The notes beneath the pieces are model-generated. The model was given only the letters and a program-made list of their open reading frames with translations. It ran no database searches and was not told the origin of the DNA. Position numbers and translations under genes: made by a program. DNA of 11,001 bases from DYTO01 sp040757795 (GTDB lineage Archaea > Hadarchaeota > Hadarchaeia > Hadarchaeales > Hadarchaeaceae), in the NCBI GenBank assembly GCA_040757795.1, contig JBFLWG010000033.1, forward strand, positions 1 through 11,001. The letters are read 5' to 3'. This document shows positions 5,872-11,001 of the stretch, in pieces (within the stretch, counting starts at the first letter, position 1; the number at the start of each line of letters is the position of its first letter).

Positions 5872-6840
5872 TCAATGTCTTTTGTACTGCGGGGCGGGAA
5901 GGGACTCTTCTATTTTTCTCAACATGCCTTTAGCGCCCATGTTCAGGCTCTTCAGTACCTCCCTTGCCTTGTTTTCTTTTGTGATCCTGATGTGTTCGGC
6001 GGAAAATTTTATCACGTCTGAGAGGTGGCGCTCGGGCTTGAAGTTTCTGTCTCCCCAGTCAAAAATTGCGCATATTTTTCCCGGCAGGTATCCTTTCTCA
6101 TAATCCCCATATGTCCTTGTGACCCTGAGCTTGCTTTCGTCCGGCAAAATCGCTTCGTTTTTCTTTCTAAACAGAAGATCCGTCCCGTTCTCGGCTAAGC
6201 CAAAAAGACCCTCCGCAGCTAACAGGTGGATGCGGAAGCTCGGCCACCACTCCCTAAACCTTTCTTCCCAATCCAACAGTTTTGAACAGCCCTTCAAGGC
6301 GCCGGCAATCGTGAAAACGAACATGCCCCTCACGTCATGGCCCCTCTCTCTCAGCTCGCTCCGCGTCATGGCCATCATCTGCCCTAGCGAAACCCCGGTG
6401 GCAATCGTGTCACCCATGAACAAGAACCCGTTGTCAGGCAGGGCGTCGAAGTTGGTGTAAAAGACGTCCGCGCCGAACTCTCCGCCAGAGGTCCTGCGCC
6501 TCCTGACACCGACGAAACAGCGCGGGAGATACCTACTGAAAATTTGTTCAAAAGCTGTATCGAACTGGTAACCAAGGCTCCCTCTCAAGACAACTACCTC
6601 TCCGATTTGGCTGGTCCTGATTTTATTCAATTGCGGGAGCAAGGCCCAAGCAGTGCGCAGGAACTCCTTGCTGCACTCGAGCGAAAGGGTTCTAAGGGGC
6701 ATGCCACAGACGAGCGGGTCGTAAAGAATGCTGTGGGCAGACGGCATGCAGACGATATGGGTTTCCTTGGGAAGGGATTCATGTTTGACCTTGTACAGCC
6801 CAAAATCTCCCGACCACTTCACCTTTTCAAGCTGCCCCAA
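5872..6840 (-). CDS. Phosphoribosyltransferase-like protein, function unknown
   Basis: This 322-residue protein has the hallmarks of the type I phosphoribosyltransferase fold. GEVVVLRGSLGYQFDTAF (80-97) resembles the N-terminal loop and helix of uracil-type enzymes (ILRAGL). GVRRRR (111-116) sits where the flexible loop begins. GFLFMGDTIATGVSLGQMM (138-156) is a good PRPP-binding loop, with the usual acidic pair replaced by Gly-Asp. The C-terminal 120 residues are not typical of nucleotide-salvage enzymes and end in a basic helix-rich tail. There are no membrane segments. I do not recognise the specific family, so PRPP binding is inferred and the substrate is unknown. The start is a TTG at 6840; a TATA box (6867-6875) lies about 31 bases upstream and no Shine-Dalgarno is visible, consistent with a nearly leaderless message. 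It lies between the effector-domain gene and valS, all on the minus strand. Confidence 0.7.
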   Translation of the reverse strand: MGQLEKVKWSGDFGLYKVKHESLPKETHIVCMPSAHSILYDPLVCGMPLRTLSLECSKEFLRTAWALLPQLNKIRTSQIGEVVVLRGSLGYQFDTAFEQIFSRYLPRCFVGVRRRRTSGGEFGADVFYTNFDALPDNGFLFMGDTIATGVSLGQMMAMTRSELRERGHDVRGMFVFTIAGALKGCSKLLDWEERFREWWPSFRIHLLAAEGLFGLAENGTDLLFRKKNEAILPDESKLRVTRTYGDYEKGYLPGKICAIFDWGDRNFKPERHLSDVIKFSAEHIRITKENKAREVLKSLNMGAKGMLRKIEESLPAPQYKRH

Positions 6841-6866
6841 TTTATCCCTGATTTATTAGACGCGGG

Positions 6867-6875
6867 CTTTAATAA
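6867..6875 (-). promoter_or_regulatory. TATA box for the phosphoribosyltransferase-like gene
   Basis: TTATTAAAG on the minus strand lies in the gap between two minus-strand genes, about 31 bases from the TTG start. It suggests separate transcription from the upstream Lrp/AsnC-domain gene. Confidence 0.45.
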
Positions 6876-6918
6876 CCCTCTTGAGCCGCGCATCATTTCC
6901 CCGGAAGTTCCGAAAATC

Positions 6919-7149
6919 TCACATCGAGACTATCATGGAAGTCTCAGTGTACTTGACTCCGCTCACGGCTTGTATCTTGCTGACCACAGCCTTGCCGAGG
7001 GCCTCCAAGTTTTCCGCCTCTATCCTAGCCACGATGTCAAATCTTCCAGTGGTGGCGGCGGCAAACTTGACGCCCGGGAGCTTTTTTATCTTCTCCTGAA
7101 GTTCCAAGGCCTTGCCGGGGTCTGTTCGGATGTAAACTATCGCCTGCAT
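6919..7149 (-). CDS. Stand-alone Lrp/AsnC effector (RAM) domain protein
   Basis: This 76-residue protein consists only of the ligand-binding and oligomerisation domain of Lrp/AsnC regulators. It has the beta-alpha-beta-beta-alpha-beta order: QAIVYIRTDPG, a helix ALELQEKIKKLPGV, strands KFAAATTGRFDIVARIEA, a helix LEALGKAVVSKIQAV and a final strand KYTETSMIVSM. The TGRFDIVARI motif before the second helix is typical of this family, where dimer interfaces bind amino acids. There is no helix-turn-helix, so it cannot bind DNA itself. Such small proteins may act as co-regulators of full Lrp proteins or as metabolite sensors. The ATG at 7149 is preceded by a strong GGAGGTG, and a TATA box (about 7184-7191) stands 35-40 bases upstream. 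The fold assignment is firm; the role is unknown. Confidence 0.87.
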   Translation of the reverse strand: MQAIVYIRTDPGKALELQEKIKKLPGVKFAAATTGRFDIVARIEAENLEALGKAVVSKIQAVSGVKYTETSMIVSM

Positions 7150-7182
7150 AAATCCACCTCCAGCCCTACTTTTGGCTCATCG

Positions 7183-7191
7183 CTTAAAAAT
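7183..7191 (-). promoter_or_regulatory. TATA box for the RAM-domain gene
   Basis: ATTTTTAAG on the minus strand predicts a start near 7160 and a leader of about ten bases that holds the GGAGGTGG ribosome-binding site. Confidence 0.45.
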
Positions 7192-7246
7192 GTGGATAGA
7201 TGGACAAAAATGGGATGCTTGGTGGTGGAAAATTTTGGACCAAAGG

Positions 7247-7254
7247 CTTAAAGG
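7247..7254 (+). promoter_or_regulatory. TATA box for the cysteine-cluster gene
   Basis: CTTAAAGG lies 24-31 bases before the ATG at 7278. This predicts a leaderless message starting at or next to that ATG and argues against the longer frame opening at 7200, which would start upstream of the promoter. Confidence 0.55.
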
Positions 7255-7277
7255 CGTGGAATGGAACTTATTATAGT

Positions 7278-7700
7278 ATGAGCATTCGCGCGCCGAAAAA
7301 GGTATCATTTGCATGTCAGAGGTGCGCCAGGTGTTGTGGGGACACTCCGCATCGAGGGCGAAGCGTGTACATGCTGGATGAGGAAGTAAAGTCGATCACG
7401 CAGACGACCGGCATGGGGACCCCCGAGTTTGCTCAGCAGATATCAGGGATGAACAGTTACAAGTACAAGATGAAGAAGCGCAACGGGAAGTGCGTCTTCC
7501 TGAAGGACGGAGCATGCAGGATCTACGGCGTGAGGCCGCTGGTCTGCCAGTTCTTCCCATTCGCCGTGAAGAAGTACAACGGGGACTTTATCTTTGAGAT
7601 TTCTGACGACTGCCCTGGCATAGGTTTGGGCACCCACGTCGACCCGGAGCACTTCAACAGAATGGTAGGGATCGCGGCCAAGAAAATCCGCGATAGCTGA
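7278..7700 (+). CDS. YkgJ-type cysteine cluster protein (putative metal/Fe-S binding)
   Basis: This 140-residue protein has the CxxCxxCC cluster of the YkgJ/UPF0153 family near its N terminus: C13, C16, C19, C20 in CQRCARCCGD. Further conserved cysteines follow in KCVFLKDGACRIYGVRPLVC, with the CRIYxxRPxxC pattern that defines the family, then FFPF and a late DDCPG. Members are thought to bind zinc or an Fe-S cluster, but the reaction is not established. No membrane segment or signal peptide is visible, so it should be cytoplasmic. The reading frame is open from 7200, but the TATA box at 7247-7254 fits the ATG at 7278. The family match also begins there, so the first 26 codons of the open frame are rejected. 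It is transcribed alone and converges on the arginine decarboxylase gene 51 bases away. Confidence 0.85.
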   Translation: MSIRAPKKVSFACQRCARCCGDTPHRGRSVYMLDEEVKSITQTTGMGTPEFAQQISGMNSYKYKMKKRNGKCVFLKDGACRIYGVRPLVCQFFPFAVKKYNGDFIFEISDDCPGIGLGTHVDPEHFNRMVGIAAKKIRDS

Positions 7701-7751
7701 AGAAGCTTTTCATCCTTTGACTTCCGCCAACAGTATTCGTCTCGCTGGCCA

Positions 7752-8297
7752 TCAGAGGACGAAGACCGCTGCGGCAAGGACAGTCGACCACATCCCCTCC
7801 TTTACAAGCGCTGTCTGGGTCATGTTTGTGGTCTTGACTATCTTTTTGGAGATCTTCCACATCTGCTTCCTCTGGTCCCAGCTCTTGTCTGGCTCGAACG
7901 GCAGGCCCAGAGCGCTCGCGAGCATCGAGGCCGCCAGGTCCTCGGCGTACTCGCCTGCCTCCTCGGCGGTCTGGCCGAATGCGTGGTGCTCGCTGATGTA
8001 TCCGTAGGTGTTGGAGTCTGCCGGGATGGCGCAGCCTATGCTCGCCGAGATAAGCCGCCTCCTCTCGTCGCTGTCACATCTCGCGAAAACTCCGAAAAGG
8101 ATCTGCCCGGCTCTTAGGTGGCTCAGGCCTTCCTCCTTTGTGATTATTTTGCAACCTGGCGGGATTATGCTGGAGACTGAAACGAGGTTGTATTTTGCTA
8201 TCCCCGCATTCTCCAGCGCATATTCAAACGACCTCAGTTTGTCCCTGTGGTGGCCTACCCCGCGAGTGAAAAACATGTATCTCGGGACGAGGTTCAT
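7752..8297 (-). CDS. pdaD: Pyruvoyl-dependent arginine decarboxylase
   Basis: This enzyme converts arginine to agmatine. In archaea agmatine feeds polyamine synthesis and supplies TiaS, which makes the agmatidine wobble base of tRNA-Ile. The 181-residue proenzyme has the self-cleavage motif VSVSSIIPPGC. By analogy with the family, the chain is cut between Ser42 and Ser43, giving a 42-residue beta chain and a 139-residue alpha chain whose N terminus becomes the pyruvoyl cofactor. Other family marks are the early FFTRGVG strand, the FGVFARCDSDE stretch, the SASIGCAIP core strand, GYISEHHAFG with a glutamate in the expected active-site position, and the ending TVLAAAVFVL. The start is supported by GGAGG eight bases upstream. 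It is divergent from the winged-helix gene. The length suits the longer archaeal forms rather than the 165-residue Methanocaldococcus one. Confidence 0.93.
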   Translation of the reverse strand: MNLVPRYMFFTRGVGHHRDKLRSFEYALENAGIAKYNLVSVSSIIPPGCKIITKEEGLSHLRAGQILFGVFARCDSDERRRLISASIGCAIPADSNTYGYISEHHAFGQTAEEAGEYAEDLAASMLASALGLPFEPDKSWDQRKQMWKISKKIVKTTNMTQTALVKEGMWSTVLAAAVFVL

Positions 8298-8330
8298 CTT
8301 ATTTCCTCCTTGATTTCAAGCCAGCCTCAA

Positions 8331-8340
8331 TCTTTAAACT
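8331..8340 (-). promoter_or_regulatory. TATA box for pdaD
   Basis: GTTTAAAGA on the minus strand lies 34-43 bases before the pdaD ATG. It predicts a leader of roughly 10-15 bases containing the GGAGGAAAT ribosome-binding site. Confidence 0.5.
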
Positions 8341-8375
8341 TTTCCCCATCCCCAAAAACAATTTTACGGCAAGTC

Positions 8376-8385
8376 TTTTTTAGGG
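8376..8385 (+). promoter_or_regulatory. Possible TATA box for the winged-helix gene
   Basis: TTTTTTAGG lies about 28 bases before the ATG at 8410, in the correct place for a leaderless start. The match to a TATA consensus is only fair; no ribosome-binding site precedes the ATG. Confidence 0.3.
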
Positions 8386-8409
8386 CCCGAGGCAATCAAT
8401 ATTGGTGCC

Positions 8410-8682
8410 ATGGAACCAATTCCATACCTTGAGGAAGACGAGGAAGAAGAGGGGGAAGACTGGACTGAGAGCGTGCGGTTTGAGGTGGTCGATTTCATCC
8501 TTAGAAGATACGGCACGCTCCGGGCGCAGGACATCGCCAAGATACTGGGATGGCGTGTCAGGGACGTTAACGGCGCGCTCCAGAACCTCGAGAAGTGGGG
8601 GAAGGTAAAGCGCCTGAAGATGGGAAAAACCATGGCATGGACCTCGCTGGAAGAGCGGGGCCAGTCCCCGATGTACTACTGA
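8410..8682 (+). CDS. Winged helix-turn-helix protein, 90 residues
   Basis: This is a small predicted DNA-binding protein. It opens with a very acidic segment (EEDEEEEGED, residues 8-17). A winged-helix domain follows: helix 1 SVRFEVVDFILRRYG, helix 2 LRAQDIAKILG, recognition helix VRDVNGALQNLEKWG, then the wing KVKRLKMGKTMAWTSL. The pattern of hydrophobics and the turn ILGWRVRDVN fit archaeal winged-helix regulators of the MarR/ArsR-like or replication-initiator-like kind; I cannot name the family. With its own start close to the pdaD promoter in a divergent arrangement, it could regulate pdaD, itself or the moa genes, but position is the only evidence. The acidic tail is odd for a DNA-binding protein and may contact another protein. 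It ends 40 bases before moaC. Confidence 0.75.
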   Translation: MEPIPYLEEDEEEEGEDWTESVRFEVVDFILRRYGTLRAQDIAKILGWRVRDVNGALQNLEKWGKVKRLKMGKTMAWTSLEERGQSPMYY

Positions 8683-8685
8683 GCA

Positions 8686-8693
8686 TTTTTATT
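8686..8693 (+). promoter_or_regulatory. TATA box for moaC
   Basis: TTTTTATT begins four bases after the winged-helix stop codon and 30-37 bases before the moaC ATG. It gives the molybdopterin pair its own promoter with a very short leader. Confidence 0.4.
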
Positions 8694-8722
8694 TCGGCCG
8701 CGACACCATCTAACTTGGTTGA

Positions 8723-9157
8723 ATGGTCAAAATGGTTGACATCAGCGCAAAACCGGAGGTTGCCAGGGCGGCCACAGCCAGCGGGTTCATCCGTCTGAGG
8801 CCGGAGACTCTCAAAAAAATAAAGGACGGGAAGTTGCCGAAAGGGGATGTCATGGCGGTCGCGAAAACCGCGGCGGTGGTGGCGGTGAAGAAGACTCCAG
8901 AGCTCATCCCCCTCACACACCCGATCCCGATAACCGGAGTGGATGTGGAGCTCAAGCTTGAGAAGGGCGGCGTCCGGGCGACTGTCGAGGTGAAAAGCAC
9001 CGGAAAAACAGGCGTGGAAATGGAGGCGCTGGCCGGGGTGTCGGCCGCCCTGCTGACCGTTTGGGACATGACCAAAGGAATGGAGAAGGACAAAAGTGGG
9101 CAGTACCCGACGACCGTCATCGATGGGATTAAGGTTCTGAGGAAGCTGAAAGGATGA
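8723..9157 (+). CDS. moaC: Cyclic pyranopterin monophosphate synthase MoaC
   Basis: Second step of molybdenum/tungsten cofactor synthesis: it converts the MoaA product (3',8-cyclo-GTP) to cyclic pyranopterin monophosphate. The 144 residues include the family's N-terminal MVDIS, the LIPLTHPIPITG motif with the active-site histidine (66), and the helix VEMEALAGVSAALLTVWDMTKGMEKD. That helix carries the conserved Asp115, Lys118, Lys122 and Asp123 expected in the active site. The two possible ATG codons are three residues apart (8723 and 8732). The second gives MVDIS, the commonest family start, while the TATA box fits either. The stop codon overlaps the moaB start as ATGA, so translation is coupled. 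No moaA, moaE or moeA lies nearby, so those must be encoded elsewhere. Confidence 0.95.
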   Translation: MVKMVDISAKPEVARAATASGFIRLRPETLKKIKDGKLPKGDVMAVAKTAAVVAVKKTPELIPLTHPIPITGVDVELKLEKGGVRATVEVKSTGKTGVEMEALAGVSAALLTVWDMTKGMEKDKSGQYPTTVIDGIKVLRKLKG

Positions 9158-9669
9158 CGTACAAGAAACACCGCGCCGAGGCGCCCAAAAGCCTGGGGGT
9201 GGGAGTGATAGTCGTGAGCGACACCAGGTCTGCCGCCATGAGGAAGGGACAAGACATTGACATCTCTGGAAAAATAATTGAAACTGAAGCCAGGAAAACG
9301 GGCCACATTCCGCAAAGAGTTATAATCCCAGACGAAGCCGACGAGATCAAGAGCGCTGTGAAAAAGTTCCTGAATGATAAAAAAATCAACTCAATAATAC
9401 TGACGGGCGGCACCGGGATGGCGAAGCGGGATGTCACGATCGAGACAGTACAGCCAATGTACGATAAGGAACTGCCTGGGTTTGGGGAAGCCCTGAGGCG
9501 GTTGGGTTACGAGCAGGTTGGCACTCCGGCCCTGCTGACGAGGGCTTCAGCGGGCCTGATCAAGAGAAAACCTGTCTTTTGCCTGCCAGGCGCACCGAAC
9601 GCCGTCAAGACAGCGATGAAGCTGATACTCCCGGACCTGGCTCATGTCGCGAAGCACGCGCAGAGCTGA
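9154..9669 (+). CDS. moaB: Molybdopterin adenylyltransferase-type protein (MoaB/MogA)
   Basis: This protein belongs to the MoCF domain family, which in archaea (MoaB) adenylates molybdopterin before metal insertion. It is 171 residues long. SLGVGVIVVSDTRS (13-26) is the first strand and loop. LTGGTGMAKRDVTIETVQP (83-101) is the nucleotide-binding signature with GGTG at 85-88 and the catalytic-site aspartate at 93. LPGFGEALRRLGYEQVGTPALLTRA follows, and CLPGAPNAVKTAM (143-155) closes the pterin site. The start ATG overlaps the moaC stop by four bases. Archaeal MoaB proteins serve either molybdenum or tungsten enzymes; the sequence alone does not say which. The function call is secure at family level. 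The gene is the last of the tidy, GC-rich part of the window; the DNA after it is richer in A and T. Confidence 0.93.
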   Translation: MTYKKHRAEAPKSLGVGVIVVSDTRSAAMRKGQDIDISGKIIETEARKTGHIPQRVIIPDEADEIKSAVKKFLNDKKINSIILTGGTGMAKRDVTIETVQPMYDKELPGFGEALRRLGYEQVGTPALLTRASAGLIKRKPVFCLPGAPNAVKTAMKLILPDLAHVAKHAQS

Positions 9670-9698
9670 TCACAAAACGGTTGTGGATGGTCTGATGT

Positions 9699-9782
9699 TT
9701 GAAACCGCTAGCTGCCGCTCTGGTTCTCTTGTTTGTGTTAAATTATTTCGTCCCGCTTTCATCAGCGCTTGAAGATTCAAGT
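9699..9782 (+). repeat. Direct repeat of a signal-peptide coding segment, copy 1
   Basis: Aligned by eye with 10639-10722, 78 of 84 bases match, including the first 36 in a row; similarity then fades. In the signal-peptide frame the six changes give three amino-acid changes and two synonymous third-base changes (two of the six fall in one codon). This suggests the frame was under some constraint after duplication. Confidence 0.85.
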
Positions 9783-9920
9783 GCAACGTTCTCATTTACC
9801 ATCCCGCAAGGGGAAAACGCTCAGTCAGAGATTCAACATTCAATGACAAGCGGAAAACTCTGCTTATTAGGAAGTTTAGACAAAGTTTATAACAAAGGGA
9901 TTGATTATGCGACGCGGTAG
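9699..9920 (+). CDS. Short secreted-protein reading frame (signal-peptide copy 1)
   Basis: A TTG-initiated frame of 73 residues. Residues 1-23 form a convincing Sec signal peptide: K2, a hydrophobic core LAAALVLLFVLNYFVPL, and an SSA cleavage site before LEDSS. The rest (ATFSFTIPQGENAQSEIQ onward) is polar, short and does not resemble anything I know, so this may be the truncated 5' end of a secreted-protein gene rather than a working gene. An ATG at 9695 lies in a different frame and would give only 25 residues. No good ribosome-binding site precedes the TTG. The frame begins 29 bases after moaB and overlaps the start of the next gene by 14 bases. The first 84 bases are repeated at 10639-10722 with six differences. 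Confidence 0.35.
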   Translation: MKPLAAALVLLFVLNYFVPLSSALEDSSATFSFTIPQGENAQSEIQHSMTSGKLCLLGSLDKVYNKGIDYATR

Positions 9921-10518
9921 AATCGTGTTGCTTGCTGGCATAGTGTTGGCGAGCTTGGTTGCGGTGATTTTTTATTTGTTTATGCCATCTTACCAGACGC
10001 CGGAGCATCCAATCCCTGGTCTAATATCAGCAAAAGTATTTGATGGTGACCTTGGTCCTAGCGAAAACTACAGAAATGAAAATGTGATAATAATGTTTAT
10101 GTCTGGCAGAGGTGTTTTTAGGTATGTCGGACACCCAACTCAAGGGTTAACTGTGGACGTAAGTAACGTCACGCGTGGCTGGGGACCATTTGTTGCAGAC
10201 GTGAAAGGGCAGGAGAATTACGCACGAGGGTACGTTGAGGAGAACGGGTATTGGGTTGTGGGCGATGACGCATACATTTTTTGGAAATTGTATCTTCCCA
10301 ACGTTACCGTGGCAGGGAGGCTTGAAGAAAGTACAGCAGCATACCTATACTTATGGGGTGATAAAGATGATAATGCAACAAACGGTTACGGAACACTCTA
10401 TGTCCCCACTTCGTTGCTTTGGAACGAAGGAGATAACCTAGAGCTAACTGTACAAACTTATTGGGATGGTAAATTGGCAGGCGGACATGTCAATGTGACA
10501 TTGTATGGAGAAAACTAA
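9907..10518 (+). CDS. Membrane-anchored extracellular protein, 203 residues
   Basis: I do not recognise the family. The N terminus MRRGRIVLLAGIVLASLVAV plus IFYLFMP is a positively charged start followed by a long hydrophobic segment (about residues 6-27), a signal anchor with the rest outside the cell. The outer part looks like beta sandwich: alternating strands, many aromatics (GYWVVGDDAYIFWKLYLP) and no cysteines. It contains four N-x-T sequons (NVT three times, NAT once), consistent with a glycosylated archaeal surface protein. The ATG at 9907 is chosen because AAGGGA lies six bases upstream; a TTG two codons earlier is less likely. The C-terminal 50 residues resemble those of the partial gene on the other strand at the window end (shared DN-TNG-G, LW-GD-L-LT). 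AT-rich codon choice differs from the moa genes. Confidence 0.65.
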   Translation: MRRGRIVLLAGIVLASLVAVIFYLFMPSYQTPEHPIPGLISAKVFDGDLGPSENYRNENVIIMFMSGRGVFRYVGHPTQGLTVDVSNVTRGWGPFVADVKGQENYARGYVEENGYWVVGDDAYIFWKLYLPNVTVAGRLEESTAAYLYLWGDKDDNATNGYGTLYVPTSLLWNEGDNLELTVQTYWDGKLAGGHVNVTLYGEN

Positions 10519-10585
10519 GTTGAACGGTCGTTGAACTGCTATGGAACCGTGCCCATAATGGCTGGCAGTGTTGGTTCGATAAAAC

Positions 10586-10594
10586 CTTAAATAA
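10586..10594 (+). promoter_or_regulatory. TATA box before signal-peptide copy 2
   Basis: CTTAAATAA predicts a start near 10616, directly before an AGGTGAG ribosome-binding site (10614-10620) and an ATG at 10629. The promoter elements look intact even though the gene behind them is not. Confidence 0.45.
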
Positions 10595-10638
10595 CTGGCA
10601 GCCGAACTTTTCAAGGTGAGAGGCTGAAATGCAGAATA

Positions 10639-10722
10639 TTGAAACCGCTAGCTGCCGCTCTGGTTCTCTTGTTTTTTTCAAATTATTTCGTCCCGCTTTC
10701 CTCGGCGCTTGAAAATTCAAGT
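10639..10722 (+). repeat. Direct repeat of a signal-peptide coding segment, copy 2
   Basis: Second copy of the 84-bp segment at 9699-9782, same orientation, 940 bases apart. Together the two copies flank the 203-residue surface-protein gene. Confidence 0.85.
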
Positions 10723-10752
10723 CCCGCTTTCTCGTTCACGCTGTCCTTTTAA
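10639..10752 (+). pseudogene. Truncated secreted-protein gene (signal-peptide copy 2)
   Basis: From a TTG at 10639 the frame encodes a signal peptide nearly identical to copy 1 (KPLAAALVLLFFSNYFVPL, then SSALENSS), but it stops after 37 codons at 10750-10752. The Shine-Dalgarno sequence and the ATG at 10629 are one base out of frame with it and would give a 27-residue peptide. I read this as the decayed 5' end of a gene for a secreted protein, though a real TTG start cannot be excluded because copy 1 has the same arrangement. In frame after the stop lies another hydrophobic, alanine-rich stretch (10753-10842). Confidence 0.4.
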
Positions 10753-10849
10753 GAGCGCAGAACTGCTGCGCTGTTAGCTTTGTCTGTATTAGTTGCGACA
10801 ATTCCACTGCAGCCTACCGCCGCACGAACAATTGAAAATTAACATTTAA

Positions 10850-11001
10850 TCACGCAATCCAGTTAGTTCCAAAGAGCCGTATCGTCCCAGTGAAATTATC
10901 TTTTTGTGCCTTGAAGGTAAGCTTTAAATCATCCCCTTTATCCCATAACACTGCTTCAGGTTTATACCCAAACCCAAAACCGTTGGTGCTGCTGTTGTCG
11001 G
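10850..11001 (-). CDS. Partial gene: paralogue of the 203-residue surface protein (C-terminal 50 residues)
   Basis: Reading in from the window edge on the minus strand, an open frame of 50 codons ends at a TGA (10852-10850). It contains DNSSTNGFGFGYKP, AVLWDKGDDLKLTF and ends RLFGTNWIA. Set against the end of the protein encoded at 9907-10518 (DNATNGYG, LLWNEGDNLELTV, VTLYGEN), the order and spacing of the conserved residues agree: DN, TNG, aromatic-G, LW, acidic GD, L-x-LT, and a final hydrophobic-aromatic-G. This indicates a second member of the same surface-protein family transcribed towards the first. The 5' part is outside the window. The family is unknown to me. Confidence 0.6.
   Translation of the reverse strand, partial: DNSSTNGFGFGYKPEAVLWDKGDDLKLTFKAQKDNFTGTIRLFGTNWIA

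Noticed and set aside
7200..7277. Longer N terminus for the cysteine-cluster protein
   Set aside because: The TATA box at 7247-7254 lies inside it, and the family match begins at the ATG at 7278.
10519..10628. tRNA-like GGTTCGATAAAACC after the surface-protein gene
   Set aside because: Only a short stem can be drawn, with no acceptor stem or other arm; the stretch holds just the copy 2 promoter.
1..11001. CRISPR array, insertion sequence or transposase, rRNA
   Set aside because: No regularly spaced repeats, no terminal inverted repeats with a transposase frame, and no rRNA-like sequence were seen.

Overview
The window is archaeal. The evidence is a class I (eRF1-type) release factor, an archaeal-type UMP kinase, a pyruvoyl-dependent arginine decarboxylase, a DUF2116-like zinc-ribbon membrane protein and a stand-alone Lrp/AsnC effector domain. 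TATA boxes lie about 25-35 bases before many starts, some giving leaderless messages and others followed by good Shine-Dalgarno sites. The gene set fits a euryarchaeal-grade lineage better than a crenarchaeon, but I cannot name a genus. Most of the window is GC-rich and tightly packed. The last 1.3 kb is visibly more AT-rich and less orderly.

Layout. Bases 1-230 hold the 3' end of adenosylhomocysteinase. Bases 231-397 contain no gene but carry an 85-bp structured element that, on the minus strand, looks like a box C/D guide RNA. A 96-residue orphan gene (688-398, minus) follows a tRNA-like sequence (799-716, minus) that has a clear T arm and acceptor stem but an abnormal middle. Then come aRF1 (2211-955, minus), divergent from pyrH and a small zinc-ribbon membrane protein (2270-3158, plus). 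These converge on valS (5816-3150, minus) with a 9-bp overlap of the ends. Upstream of valS, and also on the minus strand, are a phosphoribosyltransferase-like gene (6840-5872) and the Lrp/AsnC effector-domain gene (7149-6919). A cysteine-cluster protein (7278-7700, plus) converges on the arginine decarboxylase (8297-7752, minus), which is divergent from a winged-helix protein (8410-8682, plus). The molybdenum/tungsten cofactor genes moaC and moaB (8723-9669, plus) are coupled by a 4-base overlap.

The 3' region (about 9670-11001) is a surface-protein locus that appears rearranged. It has two direct copies of a signal-peptide coding segment 940 bp apart (6 differences in 84 bases), both now leading nowhere. 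Between them lies an intact 203-residue membrane-anchored protein with four N-x-T sequons. At the window edge, on the opposite strand, is the 3' end of a gene whose last 50 residues resemble the C terminus of that protein.

How the genes fit together. Most of the window is housekeeping: translation (aRF1, ValRS, the tRNA-like gene), pyrimidine nucleotides (PyrH), the methyl cycle (SAH hydrolase), agmatine supply (PvlArgDC) and Mo/W cofactor. The least explained parts are the box C/D-like element, the odd tRNA with its 16-bp repeat upstream, the phosphoribosyltransferase-like protein, and the duplicated signal-peptide/surface-domain locus.
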